A DNA stretch of 64,000 bases. It comes from Hydnum rufescens UP504 (lineage: Eukaryota; Basidiomycota; Agaricomycetes; Cantharellales; Hydnaceae). Positions 36,811 through 47,144 of the stretch are shown in pieces. The notes beneath the pieces are model-generated. The model had not been told where the DNA came from. It saw only the letters and a program-made list of their open reading frames with translations, and made no database searches. The stretch covers positions 7,411-71,410 of the forward strand of contig MU129040.1 in assembly GCA_014904985.1 (NCBI GenBank), written 5' to 3'. Position 1 is the stretch's first letter, and every line of letters begins with the position of its first letter. The translations under genes and the position numbers were made by a program.

Positions 36811-37657
36811 TGTCAGGATCAAATTGACATTTGCTTCCGCCTAAGGACTTACCCGTCAGAGTATTATTCTTCATCGACTCTATCATATGGCGCCTACTTC
36901 CTCAAATGCTCTTGTCTCCTCTATCCCTCCATTCACTACGGGGGTTATTGTCATCCTTGCCATTATTGGCATTTCTCTTATTATTATTGCCCTTGTTCTA
37001 TCAGGCCTCGGCCAGCGGGCTATGGGCTGGGTAGCCAACCAGTGGCAGCATTGGCGCCCTTGTCAGCACCTGTCGTTCCCTCGCTCCCCACGTGAGTCCA
37101 TGGAGTTGCCAATCCAGACTCCCCCTCCTCCTCCTCTACCCCCAGTCCCTGCATCCACATCACCTGTCCCAATCCGTACTCCATCCACGTCATTACGGTC
37201 ATTTGACACTTTGGACACCTTTGGAGTACCCAGGCGTACACTGCCTTGGAAGTACATACGCTAAGGGGGATACATATGGAAGTTGGGGCATAGCCATGTG
37301 GAGGTGCGCACAGGATTCGTAACACAGCTGCGTCAGCTTAGTGAGGCTTAGTGATGGTGGCTGTGGAGGCTGACTGATGGGCTGTGGAGCCGGCATTCTA
37401 GGAGGATCCGGAAGGTTATGGAAGACGGCGGAAGGCTCTGGAAGGTTGGAGGCTGTGTGCAGGAAATAGTATTTATAGCCCTTCGCAGTTGGGGGATCAC
37501 CAGTTTTGATCTCTCAGGATTCCCACTGTGATAGGTGCGAGACTTGTGTGTCCCTTGTTGTGTGGTGTATACTCAGGATTCCCACTGCGATAGTGTGTGG
37601 TTAATTAATCTCTGTCCTCTTTCTGTTTGTGGCTTCGACGGCAGTGTCGCCCTGACA
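36811..37657 (+). mobile_element. Solo LTR-like insertion with 5-bp target duplication
   Basis: 847 bp starting TGTCAGG and ending CCTGACA (7-bp terminal inverted repeat with TG/CA ends). It is flanked on both sides by GTGGG (36806-36810 and 37658-37662). It splits one hairpin module, whose two halves are otherwise continuous. A TATTTATA at 37470-37477 fits an LTR promoter. Unlike its surroundings it retains CpG, so it is younger than the array. No second LTR or internal region is present. Confidence 0.85.
36887..37264 (+). CDS. Small single-pass membrane protein ORF inside the LTR
   Basis: A 125-codon frame in the LTR-like insertion. After about 18 residues it has a very hydrophobic stretch (GVIVILAIIGISLIIIALVL), then GWVANQWQ, a proline tract near residues 73-82 and a conserved end (FGVPRRTLPW). 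The equivalent frame in a diverged copy at 49281-49662 is also open and keeps the helix, the GWVxNQWQ block, the proline tract and FGVPR.TLPW. No known family is recognised. Whether it is expressed as protein or is only part of the LTR is open. Confidence 0.5.
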   Translation: MAPTSSNALVSSIPPFTTGVIVILAIIGISLIIIALVLSGLGQRAMGWVANQWQHWRPCQHLSFPRSPRESMELPIQTPPPPPLPPVPASTSPVPIRTPSTSLRSFDTLDTFGVPRRTLPWKYIR

Positions 37658-38898
37658 GTGGGTGGGTTGTCATTCTCCCATGTTTGTTTGGCAGGGTTGC
37701 AGGTGTTGGGTCCAGATGACAAACTAGAATAATGAATAATATGTTAGTAACAAAAAAAAAAGAAAAGCCATGCAAAAGGAGTAGTGTATGCTGCTCCTTT
37801 TGCATGGTTGTACTCACCTTAAAATTACCACACACCCACTGAAGTGGGTGTGTGGTTCATCCAGGGCTTGTGTCATGGTTTTGACTTGGTGCTGTTTGGG
37901 ATTTGTTTGGTGGGTGGGTCATCATTCTCCTGTGTTCATTCAGCAGGGTTGTGGGTGTTGGGTCCAGATGACAAACTAAAATAATGAATAATATGTTAGT
38001 AACAAAAAAAAAAAGAAAAGCCACACAAAAGGAGCAGCATACACTGCTCCTTTTGCACAGTTTTACTCACCTTAAAATTACCACACACCCATTGAAGCAG
38101 GTGTGGGGTTTGTCTGGGGTTTGTGTCATGGTTTTGACTCAGTGTTATTTGCAGGATTCATTTGGTGGGTGGGTCATCATTCTCCCATGTTTGTTCAGTG
38201 AGGTCACTGGTGTTGGGTCCAGATGACAAACTAGAATAATAAATAATACATTAGTAACAAAAAAAACACAAGAAAAGCCACACAAAAGGAGCAGTGTATG
38301 CTGCTCCTTTTGCATGGTTGTACTCACCTTAAAACTACCACACACCCACTTCAGTGGGTGTGTGGTACTGTCTTTGGGCCTAGCCAGTTGGGCCTCCTCA
38401 TGGGGCACCTGGGACAAAGCCATAACCTAGAATAATGAAAGTTGTTAGCAAAGAAATTACAAATACAGTCTTTGACCGGCCACTGAACTCTACTGGTCAC
38501 TGAATCAAATCATCATATCTCTATGAGTATCAAATAGAATTGTTCTGTTCCTTTTACATCATGTAGAGGTATTCTCTAGTACTTGATGTTCAAAATTTGA
38601 AGGAGATCCAATGTGTGGTTTTCGAGAATGGCAGCGCTTAAGGCTTCAAAATGATGATTTCAGCATCCACCAACTTTAAATCACCTCCCCCCCATGTCTG
38701 CCCTTGCCCAATTGGTCCCAAATCAGTTGTCTACACTGTAGACCACATGTCCTACTATAAATCTCCCTATGGGTGCAAGTATTGTTTTGATGTGGGAAAG
38801 GGTGGAAATGGGAAAATTTTAATCTCGGATAAAACCTGCTTCTTCCTCATCATTGCCTTCCCTGCCAACCCTAATTATCCTCGAGGTACCTACTATAA

Positions 38899-40257
38899 AT
38901 GACAAAATCCACTCTATCTCAAGAACGGAAGGCCCATATTATCACACAGGAACGAAATGCAAGACACCAACAGGTGGCAGATGCATATAGGGATGCCCTG
39001 AAAAAGGCATGTCTTGAGGGGGGGAAATGTCCAAGCCTTCGCTCCATAGCAATAAAGCATGGTGTTGACCCAGGGACTCTTTGGCACCATGTGGATGGTG
39101 GGAAGACCATCGGTGAATCAAACGAGGCAAGGAGCCATCTCAGCCAGGCAGAAAGCGAAGTGCTCATCTCATTCATCCTGAAAATGGCTGATTGAGGCTT
39201 CCCATTAACGGTGCCAAAGATTGCGGACTATGCACTCCAAATTGTGCATAAGAACCACCCAGACATTGCAAAGCTTGGTGTGAATTGGGCTTGCCGCTTC
39301 GTGACCAAACACTCCAACCGCCTGGCTTCTCTTTGGAGCTCTGGACTCGACACTGTCTGGGCAGCTGCAATCAATCCAGAAAATCTCAAGCACTATTGGG
39401 ATATATTAGGTGGTGCCTATGACAAATACAAACCCTGCACCCCAAACATTTATGGCATGGATGAGAGTGGCTATCCAATGGGGGGGAGTGAGCGGGAATG
39501 TGTGATTGGTCATAAGGGTACAAAGCACCAGAAGCAACGGCACGATGGTGACAAGGAAAATGTGACTGTACTTGCAACCATCTGTGCTGATGGTACCTCT
39601 GTTCCTCCCACCGTCATATTCAAGGGCAAAAACTTTATGAAAGATTGGTTACAAGAAAATCCCCTTGATGCTTCGTGTGTATGGTCCCTCATACCTGATG
39701 ATTTTAGTGACATCAAACCTCCCTCTACAGGTATTGTTGCTCCGCAAAAGGGTGGACTGCAAATGAAATTGCCCTTGACTGGCTCAAGTACTTTGAGGAA
39801 AAGACACGTGAAAAGTTACTTCACCCTGGGGAATATCGGTTCCTGCTTCTGGATGGCCATGTTTCCCATGAATCTATTGATTTCATTGACTTTTCTGACA
39901 GTCATAACATTGTTGTTATTTGCTATCCATCACATGTGACCCATGCCCTCCAAGGACTTGATGTTGTGGTCTTTTCTGTGGCAAAGCGTGCATGGAACAC
40001 CGCTGTTCAAGAGTACCAGCAAGAGACTGGCTATAAAATCACAAAAGGCTCACTTGAAGGCATTCACCCAAGAAAATATACTTGTGTCCTTTCGAAAGAC
40101 TGGTGTCCATCCATTCGACCCTACTGTCATTACGCTGGAGCAGATTGCCCCAAGTCTTGAGCTGGCTGCAACAGGTCGTTGCCGGTTGACCCCCCATCAC
40201 CTGTCAAGCGCTTGTTGGGGACATTCTGTGAGGCTCGGGCCAGCACTTCACAAGTGA
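38899..40257 (+). pseudogene. Pogo/Tigger-type DDE transposase, broken
   Basis: Starts at ATG 38899 with a helix-turn-helix region (GKCPSLRSIAIKHGVDPGTL) and a CENP-B-like segment (ADYALQIVHKNHPDIAKLG). The DDE_1 core follows: first Asp in YGMDESGYPMGG, second in FLLLDGHVSHESIDF, third in THALQGLDVVVF. A 56 bp GT-AG intron at 39675-39730 joins the two parts of the core in frame. Two defects are seen. An in-frame TGA at 39193-39195 sits where the family has Trp (DWGFPLT). A shift near 40045 comes before the conserved ending FRKTGVHPFDP. The family moves DNA between terminal inverted repeats; this copy cannot make a full enzyme. Confidence 0.88.
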
Positions 40258-41439
40258 CAGTCATACCTGGAGAAACCACCACCGATCAAGCCAATCCCTC
40301 TCCTCAGCCCACCAATACACCTGTCCAGTTTGCTGAAACCGAGACAAGCACTGGAAAGAGAGGAGAAAAATATTCGCATTACTACTCCGCAATTGTCTAA
40401 TGAAGTGACTCTATTCATTTACATCTCACCACTTACGTTACGCAATTGTGCGCGCCTTCCTAGTCTAGTTTGCCCCTCCCTGCTAGCTCAGCTAACACCA
40501 AGCATACAAAGCAGAATTATGTGGTAAAGACACCCTAAAGGCAGCTCCAAGAATTTGTTTCGTGAATACGATCTCCAGACATCATGGAATGACAAACTTC
40601 CTACCAACTCACTCACTGCAAATCCACCCTCATCGTTTACGATGAGAGTATCTCATCACTATGCCCAAAGTTGCACCCCTTAGTCTTACTAATACATGCT
40701 CTCACCACTCATACACACACAAACTCTTCTATTCCCTCGTTCATTAATCTACTACCAAAGTATATCTATTCATGGCCTCATCCCCACCGGCTATCCGTAA
40801 AACCGAGAAGCACTCGTTATCACCATTCGATTAACGAACTAATCAACCTGGGAAGCTCCCTTGCATATCAGAAACAAAGTTTGAGTACTATTCGGTCGAA
40901 CAATAACAGAGCCGAAAATACACACCAAGGTCAATCCCCCAAACGACAAGGTCCAAATCAGCAACAATCCCACACCGGGGCAGGAGAACAGCACATCGAC
41001 CATAGGATCGTAAGTTCGCCACTTAGAGATACGCGCGAGCGACTGAAACACAACAGAACAAGTCGCGCATCACGAGTGGATCAGCGCTAGAATAACGAAG
41101 GGTGAAACAGGCCAGATCTGCAAAAGGGCAAATGGAGCGGATTCGACCACAAGACCCCGAACGACCGAGAAAAAAGTCCGGACTAAAGCGCGCTATAGTG
41201 TTATGCGCATGGGCAAAGGCAAAAGGACAGTACAGGCGAAGGAAGCGAACAGATGGATAAAAGGCAAACGGAGATTTATAGAAGGAAGCGCATTACAGGC
41301 TAGAAGGCGTACGAGTTCAGAAGAGTTTATAGGAACCAAAACCGTTTTCACAACGAGCCGGACCAGAATGTTTCAGTTTTCCACAGATATAATATGACTC
41401 GGATAAGAAGTCTAACACCTTGGTAAAAAAAGAATCATC
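40258..41439. other. Intergenic, no supportable gene
   Basis: An open frame at 40671-41090 has no recognisable domain. The rest is A-rich and purine-rich. No terminal repeats of the transposase gene could be identified here. Confidence 0.45.
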
Positions 41440-42960
41440 TAAAGCCCTACCTAGATTAGGTGACACAAAAAAACTTTTGGGGCAATATGTACCAAATAAG
41501 TAGGTCCCATTCACTATTACACAGGCCGAAATAGGCCATAATTATAACGGTCTGCCACCTTCTTTTAGGCCGATGGCCGAAAATGGCCGAAAAAAATTGC
41601 CCGACAACTTGGGGACTAGAGAATCTCAAAGACTTGCAGCAGGCCATATGGCTTAAAATCGGAAAAAAAAAGGATAATGTATTCCATTACATAATTAATT
41701 TATTATAAAAATTCACATACTATGCTTATTACTTACACATAACAAGAGTGAATCCACGCCAGGAGGAGCTCCCTCCGCTCCCGTGGTCCTCGTTGATGTA
41801 CAATTATAACCTTACGTCTCGCCACCATAAACATCTCGTAAATCATAACCCAATATACCGATAAGAATTAACAATATTCTACCAAATATTCTCAAAAAGA
41901 ATCTCCAACCAACACGCACGCTACAGCACACTCTAAACGCATTGAGGGCGAGAGCACTAGACTCGCGCCCATACCAACAAGACCAACCATAACACATTCT
42001 CTTAAAATAACACTTATATAATATCAACACGCAAATTATCATTGGGGTGGAGTGTTAACGTTCGTCTCAATACCACCCCGCCTCATACAAACCCCCCGCC
42101 TGGGGTTCCCCCCTTCCGTGTGGCCACAAATGTCATAATTCTCTCAAGATATCGCAGGTCTCAAACGCGCTTTTGGTTGGGAACAACGCGGGATTCAGAA
42201 GAACACAAATACAGTCTAACACTACACAAAACCTCAACAATACCAGAATAAGTACCAAGTCATTTATATCAGAAATGATACCTAACAGAGCAAAAAGGTT
42301 AGCAGCCCTGCTGCTCCTTTTGCAATAGTAGAGACTTGTACCTATCCTCTTTAATTCTATTATTATTTATTACTAACATAACCAATAAATGAATCTACCT
42401 AATTTATACATAGATTCGTCTCTTACTAGGCGGAGACTGTACGGCGCCTCGTCGAAACCCCACGCGCTAGGCTGAACCAACCGCAAATAGGCCCCAATCG
42501 GATATTTCGACTACGTATGCCCCCCCACGCTCGTGGGATTCGTTCTCGAGCGGGTGGGCCACCACAGCCCGAATCTTCACACTCACAACTACAAAACCCA
42601 GACGTAACTCGGTACACACGCCGAACTCGTTGAATAACCCCAATCCCACCCCAAAAACACAGAACTCTTTTCCGCACCGGTCGTCGTTTGGGTTTGTTCT
42701 TTTTTGTGTACTAAGTATCCAATTGCATATTCGTCCTTCTATTTCCCTATAAAACCCTACCCACAACACCATGTAAACGAGCACCACAATAATATACAAG
42801 GTATAAACCCAGGTTAGGTAAAAAAAAAAACAAGAGCCACGCAAAACGCGACAGCCAGACAGTACCAGCTGCCCTCCCTCCATATGGCGGACTCACGGTC
42901 AATCACCCTAGATAAATTACACTAACCCGCCAAAGTGGGTGTGTCTGCTGTACACCACCC
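41440..42960 (-). mobile_element. Hairpin-module element II (decayed, right end lost in gap)
   Basis: The left end near 41442-41510 has the same layout as the element at 44960: a terminal imperfect inverted repeat (CCTACCTAGATTAGG...GTACCAAATAAGTAGG) around GGGGCAAT, then GGCCGA iterons at 41524, 41568, 41574 and 41585, then the shared GACTTGCAGCAGGCCATA block near 41633. Degenerate modules are visible near 42290-42330 (AGCAG...CTGCTCCTTTTGC) and 42830-42945 (CCCGCCAAAGTGGGTGTG). The right end would lie in the N gap. Confidence 0.65.
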
Positions 42961-43125
42961 GACCTCCTTCTCTGCCCGGTGGGTTGCGACTAATGTAATT
43001 TCAATGTACAAGGATTGGGGTTTCTTGGATCGGGGGTTGCGGGTGGCTGCGCACGTCCTTTTTTTTTTGTGCGGGGGTTTTCGCGCGCTGGGAGAGGGTA
43101 CCTAGATCAATCAGTGAATAACCCG

Positions 43126-44021
43126 NNNNNNNNNNNNNNNNNNNNNNNNNNNNNNNNNNNNNNNNNNNNNNNNNNNNNNNNNNNNNNNNNNNNNNNNNNN
43201 NNNNNNNNNNNNNNNNNNNNNNNNNNNNNNNNNNNNNNNNNNNNNNNNNNNNNNNNNNNNNNNNNNNNNNNNNNNNNNNNNNNNNNNNNNNNNNNNNNNN
43301 NNNNNNNNNNNNNNNNNNNNNNNNNNNNNNNNNNNNNNNNNNNNNNNNNNNNNNNNNNNNNNNNNNNNNNNNNNNNNNNNNNNNNNNNNNNNNNNNNNNN
43401 NNNNNNNNNNNNNNNNNNNNNNNNNNNNNNNNNNNNNNNNNNNNNNNNNNNNNNNNNNNNNNNNNNNNNNNNNNNNNNNNNNNNNNNNNNNNNNNNNNNN
43501 NNNNNNNNNNNNNNNNNNNNNNNNNNNNNNNNNNNNNNNNNNNNNNNNNNNNNNNNNNNNNNNNNNNNNNNNNNNNNNNNNNNNNNNNNNNNNNNNNNNN
43601 NNNNNNNNNNNNNNNNNNNNNNNNNNNNNNNNNNNNNNNNNNNNNNNNNNNNNNNNNNNNNNNNNNNNNNNNNNNNNNNNNNNNNNNNNNNNNNNNNNNN
43701 NNNNNNNNNNNNNNNNNNNNNNNNNNNNNNNNNNNNNNNNNNNNNNNNNNNNNNNNNNNNNNNNNNNNNNNNNNNNNNNNNNNNNNNNNNNNNNNNNNNN
43801 NNNNNNNNNNNNNNNNNNNNNNNNNNNNNNNNNNNNNNNNNNNNNNNNNNNNNNNNNNNNNNNNNNNNNNNNNNNNNNNNNNNNNNNNNNNNNNNNNNNN
43901 NNNNNNNNNNNNNNNNNNNNNNNNNNNNNNNNNNNNNNNNNNNNNNNNNNNNNNNNNNNNNNNNNNNNNNNNNNNNNNNNNNNNNNNNNNNNNNNNNNNN
44001 NNNNNNNNNNNNNNNNNNNNN
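43126..44021. other. Assembly gap (896 N)
   Basis: Unresolved sequence. The flanks suggest it hides the right end of element II and the 5' part of a second transposase. Apparent long open frames across it are meaningless. Confidence 0.99.
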
Positions 44022-44845
44022 CTGGCCAACTCATCATTGACCCTCAGCTACAAATCCCGAGGACACCTACCCATTTGTGCGACATATTCACCTCATCCTC
44101 GGCAAATTTCCTTTTCAGCTCATCTCCACTCAAATCATCATCCTGCTTACCACCAAGGATATATCAAAAGCATGGCCCAATCCCCTCTATTGACTGGAGC
44201 TGTATTACGAGCCCACCAAGATCAAGATCCGAACGTACTGTACACAAGCTTCTGGAAGCAAACAAACATTTGCGAGACAACCTCCACACTGCCAAACAAT
44301 CCCTAGATGCTTACCAGGATGCTGCAGATGTCGCAAATGCACAACTGGCTTTGTCAGGAATGTATCTAGATCGGGCATGAGAACAATTGGCGCATAAGGA
44401 GAACAAGGAGGAGAAGAGTGGGATTCGTCTCCATGGGGACGGCAAGGCACGAGTCCTAACTGATGCCCAACTGCGCGAGGCCTTCCGACAGGCACATGAT
44501 GACCGCGAAGCTGTGCGGGATGCAAAGGAGGTGCGGCTCAACGGAGATCCCAAGCAAAGCACAAGAAGATGGAAAATCGTACATTCAAAAAGGACGGGCC
44601 GCAGTGTGGGAGAAGACAAAGGCTGCCAACGAAACTACAGATAAGGCATGGAAGGAGGAGTGTGCAAGGTGTCGGGCAGAAGGTATTGGTCTGCCACTTG
44701 CCCAATTATGGCAATGCGAAAGGACGTGTGGGCTGCATTTGATAGAGCGCATGATAGGGAAGGGTTGGATAATGCCCCGGGTGATCCTCTGGGAGCCAAC
44801 AGTGACAGCAGCAGCAGTTCCGAGAACGATTCAGGGGGGGAGTGA
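44022..44845 (+). pseudogene. C-terminal part of a second pogo-type transposase
   Basis: Begins at the gap edge. LRDNLHTAKQSLDAYQDAAD, NAQLALSGMYLDRA and GDGKARVLTDAQLREAFRQA resemble the coiled, charged C-terminal extension that follows the DDE_1 domain in many basidiomycete transposases. A TGA at 44378-44380 interrupts the frame where CGA is expected. A shift near 44560 moves the sequence to WEKTKAANETTDKAWKEE. A Ser/acidic tail ends at 44845 (SDSSSSSENDSGGE). The catalytic part would lie in the N gap. Confidence 0.6.
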
Positions 44846-45287
44846 AGGGCTCGGATAAAGCCGGGAAAATGATTCAGTGAGTGGTAACAGGAAAAATCAT
44901 AACCCCGGACCATAAACCTTCGTATAACCACACCTTGGTCAGTCATCTAAGCCTCACCTACAGTTAGGTACACAGTTTTGGGGCAGATAATTGGTACCTA
45001 AGTAGGTCCCATCACTATTCCGGCCGAAATGGCCATTTACGTCTGCACCTTTGTGCCCAGAGTTGGCCGAAATGGCCGAAAATTGGCCGAAAATTGGCCG
45101 ATCTGGACTTGAGAAACTCAGACTTGCAGCAGGCCATACGGGCATACCGGGGATAGTTCCATTTATAATTATTATATTATACATCCCCCCCAGGTTTAAT
45201 TTTTCAAAAAAAAACAAAGGAAGCACCAAAAGAGCAGCTCCTGCTGCTCTTTTGGTGCTTTCGTACATCTTGTAATTGAAAACTTAC

Positions 45288-46864
45288 AAGTTATTACCAC
45301 ACACCCGCCGCAGCGGGTGTGTGGTACGCGATATCGTCGATCGTCGTGTTCGGGGGCGGGCACTCCGGGCTTGGGTGGCTGCGCGTACTGCGGGCTCGTC
45401 TGGGTGCTTGTCGGGTGGGTTTTCACGGAGGGAAGGAACCTAGAACAACGAATAAGAATACATTAGTAAAAAGAAAAGGAAACAGAGGTGCCAAAAGAGC
45501 AGCTTCTGCTGCTCTTTTGGCACCGGTGGGATTGGGCGTACCTAATATTACCACACACCCGCTTCGAGCGGGTGTGTGGTTCCGTCTGCGTTTCCTGTGG
45601 TCTTGCGTCGTGGTCTCGTCTGGTGGACTGCTGGTGGGCGGGCTTCGTTTGGTTGGGGTTTTGGCGGGTTGCGTTCGTAGGTTGCGTTACGCGGGGGGCT
45701 TCGTTGTTAGCTCAGACGACGATCTACAATAATAAGTAATATGTTAGTAAAAAATAAAATAAAATAAAAAGAAAAGCCACGCAAAAGGAGCAGCGTACGC
45801 TGCTCCTCTTGCGCGGTGGTACTCACCTTACAATTACCACACACCCGCCGAAGCGGGTATGTGGTTCGTCTGGGGTCCCTGGGCCTTGCGTCGCGCGTCC
45901 CCGTTTCTGGGTTTCGTTTGGCGATTGTTCCTGGGCAGGTCGTGTTTGTGGCCCTCGTTTGGCGGGTTAGTCGTCATTTCCGGGGGAGGGGGGGTTCATT
46001 TGGCGGGTGGTTGAGGCAATAACCTAGAATAATAGATAATTTGTTAGTTAAAAATTTAAATGAACGCAAAAAGAGCAGCGATGGCTGCTCTTTTTGCGTC
46101 CTCGGGGGTGCATTACTTACCTTTTATAGAGCCCACACCCGCGATAGCGGGTGTGGGGTTCCTACGGTTTGGCGTCGCTTGATTTCTTCGTTTGGCGCTT
46201 TGTCGTTTACGGATCTCGTTTTGCGGGCGGGTTATCGTTCGGGGGGGGCTCGTTCTACGGGTCTTCATTTGTTGTAGCCTAGAATAATAGATCATTAGTT
46301 TAAAAAAATTAAAACGGGCGCAAAAAGAGCAGCATTGCTGCTCTTTTTGCGCCGGGAAGGGTGCACTTACCTTATATAGAACCACACACCCGCCGCAGCG
46401 GGTGTGTGGTTCGTGCGGCCACTCCATCGGCGCGCAGCCACCTCTGCGTCGTGTTGCGTTTCGCTTGGCGTGGTTTTGTTTGGCGCCATTTCGTTTGGCG
46501 CGGCTTCGTTTGGGTTGTTTTCGGGTTGTTTTCGGTTCGCATGTTACCATTTAGGACCTGGGCGGTCGGGTCTCATCCTTTCGCGGGGTCTCGTTTGGTG
46601 CCTGGGATGAGGCCATGACCTAGAAATATCAACTTGGTCAGTAAAGAAATTCAAAGCAGCGCAAAAAGAGCAGCTTTCGCTGCTCTTTTTGCGCTGTTGT
46701 ATCTACTAGTATAAAAAGACTCACCTTTTGACCACACCCGCAGCGGCGGGTGTGGTCGTCTGCTTGTCTTTCCTTTGTAGGCTTGTCGGTATGTGAGGAC
46801 GCAACTCAACGCCGGCAATTGCCGGATCCCAAAAGCGCTCAAGTGCCGTCGCCACAAGCACCAT
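45288..46864 (-). pseudogene. Left modular gene of element III (hairpin introns, six exons seen)
   Basis: Starts at ATG 46864 inside the palindrome. Exons: 46725-46864, 46371-46619, 46121-46278, 45827-46023, 45542-45723, 45288-45439. Introns: 46620-46724, 46279-46370, 46024-46120, 45724-45826, 45440-45541 (92-105 bp), plus a last donor at 45287. Exon 1 reads MVLVATALERFWDPAIAGVE and ends TTTPAAAGVVKR. Other exons carry proline- and Asn-Glu-rich stretches (PNEAAPNEMAPNKTTPSE) and the same ending (HTPAAAGVWFYIR). Stops occur in exon 2 (TAA near 46545) and exon 4, so the gene is damaged or mis-sequenced. Intronic hairpins: 45221-45260, 45487-45524, 45777-45816, 46064-46099, 46318-46353, 46657-46696. 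Function unknown. Confidence 0.6.
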
Positions 46865-47144
46865 GTAAATGAATAGCCAGTATATAGATGAGGAATAAAT
46901 CACTATGTAATATATATTTTTACAAAAGACAACAAAGACAGCCACAGTAGGTCAGAACTCAATAAGGCATGAGATGCCTTATTGAGTTCTGACCTACTGT
47001 GGCTGTCTTTGTTGTCTTTTGTAAAAATATATATTACATAGTGATTTATTCCTCATCTATATACTGGCTATTCATTTACATGGTGCTTGTGGCGACGGCA
47101 CTTGAGCGCTTTTGGGGATCCGGCAATTGCCGGCGCTGAGTTGC
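46801..47144. repeat. 170-bp near-perfect palindrome (head-to-head junction)
   Basis: Left arm 46801-46970 and right arm 46974-47144 are reverse complements around the 3-base centre GAG, differing by about one substitution and one extra G in the right arm (GGGG near 47115). Each arm carries an AATATATATTA box (46908-46918 and 47026-47036) about 45 bases before the ATG of the gene on its side (46864 and 47080). The palindrome is therefore both the junction and the promoter/leader of two divergent genes. A copying artefact of a hairpin during sequencing must be considered. Confidence 0.9.

Larger units (their letters stand above)
36040..38430 (-). repeat. Hairpin-intron module array I (decayed)
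   Basis: Five modules read on the minus strand. Each has a CCACACACCC...GGGTGTGTGG exon-end hairpin, a 5' splice site (AAG|GTGAGT), an intron with a CCATGCAAAAGGAGCAG stem, a CTAAC- or CTGAC-like branch site, T-rich DNA and a 3' splice site (TTCTAG). Introns: 36619-36711, 37724-37817, 37976-38070, 38231-38327, plus one whose acceptor is lost (donor 36459). Intronic hairpins: 36396-36435, 36662-36701, 37768-37807, 38021-38060, 38279-38317. Exons between them are 158-160 bp. Three extra exon-type hairpins sit in tandem at about 36047-36217. CpG sites are replaced by TpG/CpA compared with the array at 45200-48300, and exon frames are broken. Confidence 0.85.

Noticed and set aside
38640..38890. 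Frame 38651-38902 as an upstream exon of the transposase
   Set aside because: No DNA-binding domain or convincing splice site joins it to the ATG at 38899.
43001..44040. Three very long open frames
   Set aside because: They run through the 896-base N gap and have no real sequence behind them.
46801..47144. Palindrome as a telomere-resolution or replication origin hairpin
   Set aside because: It contains coding starts and TATA boxes and lies inside a multi-copy element; nothing else suggests a linear plasmid end.
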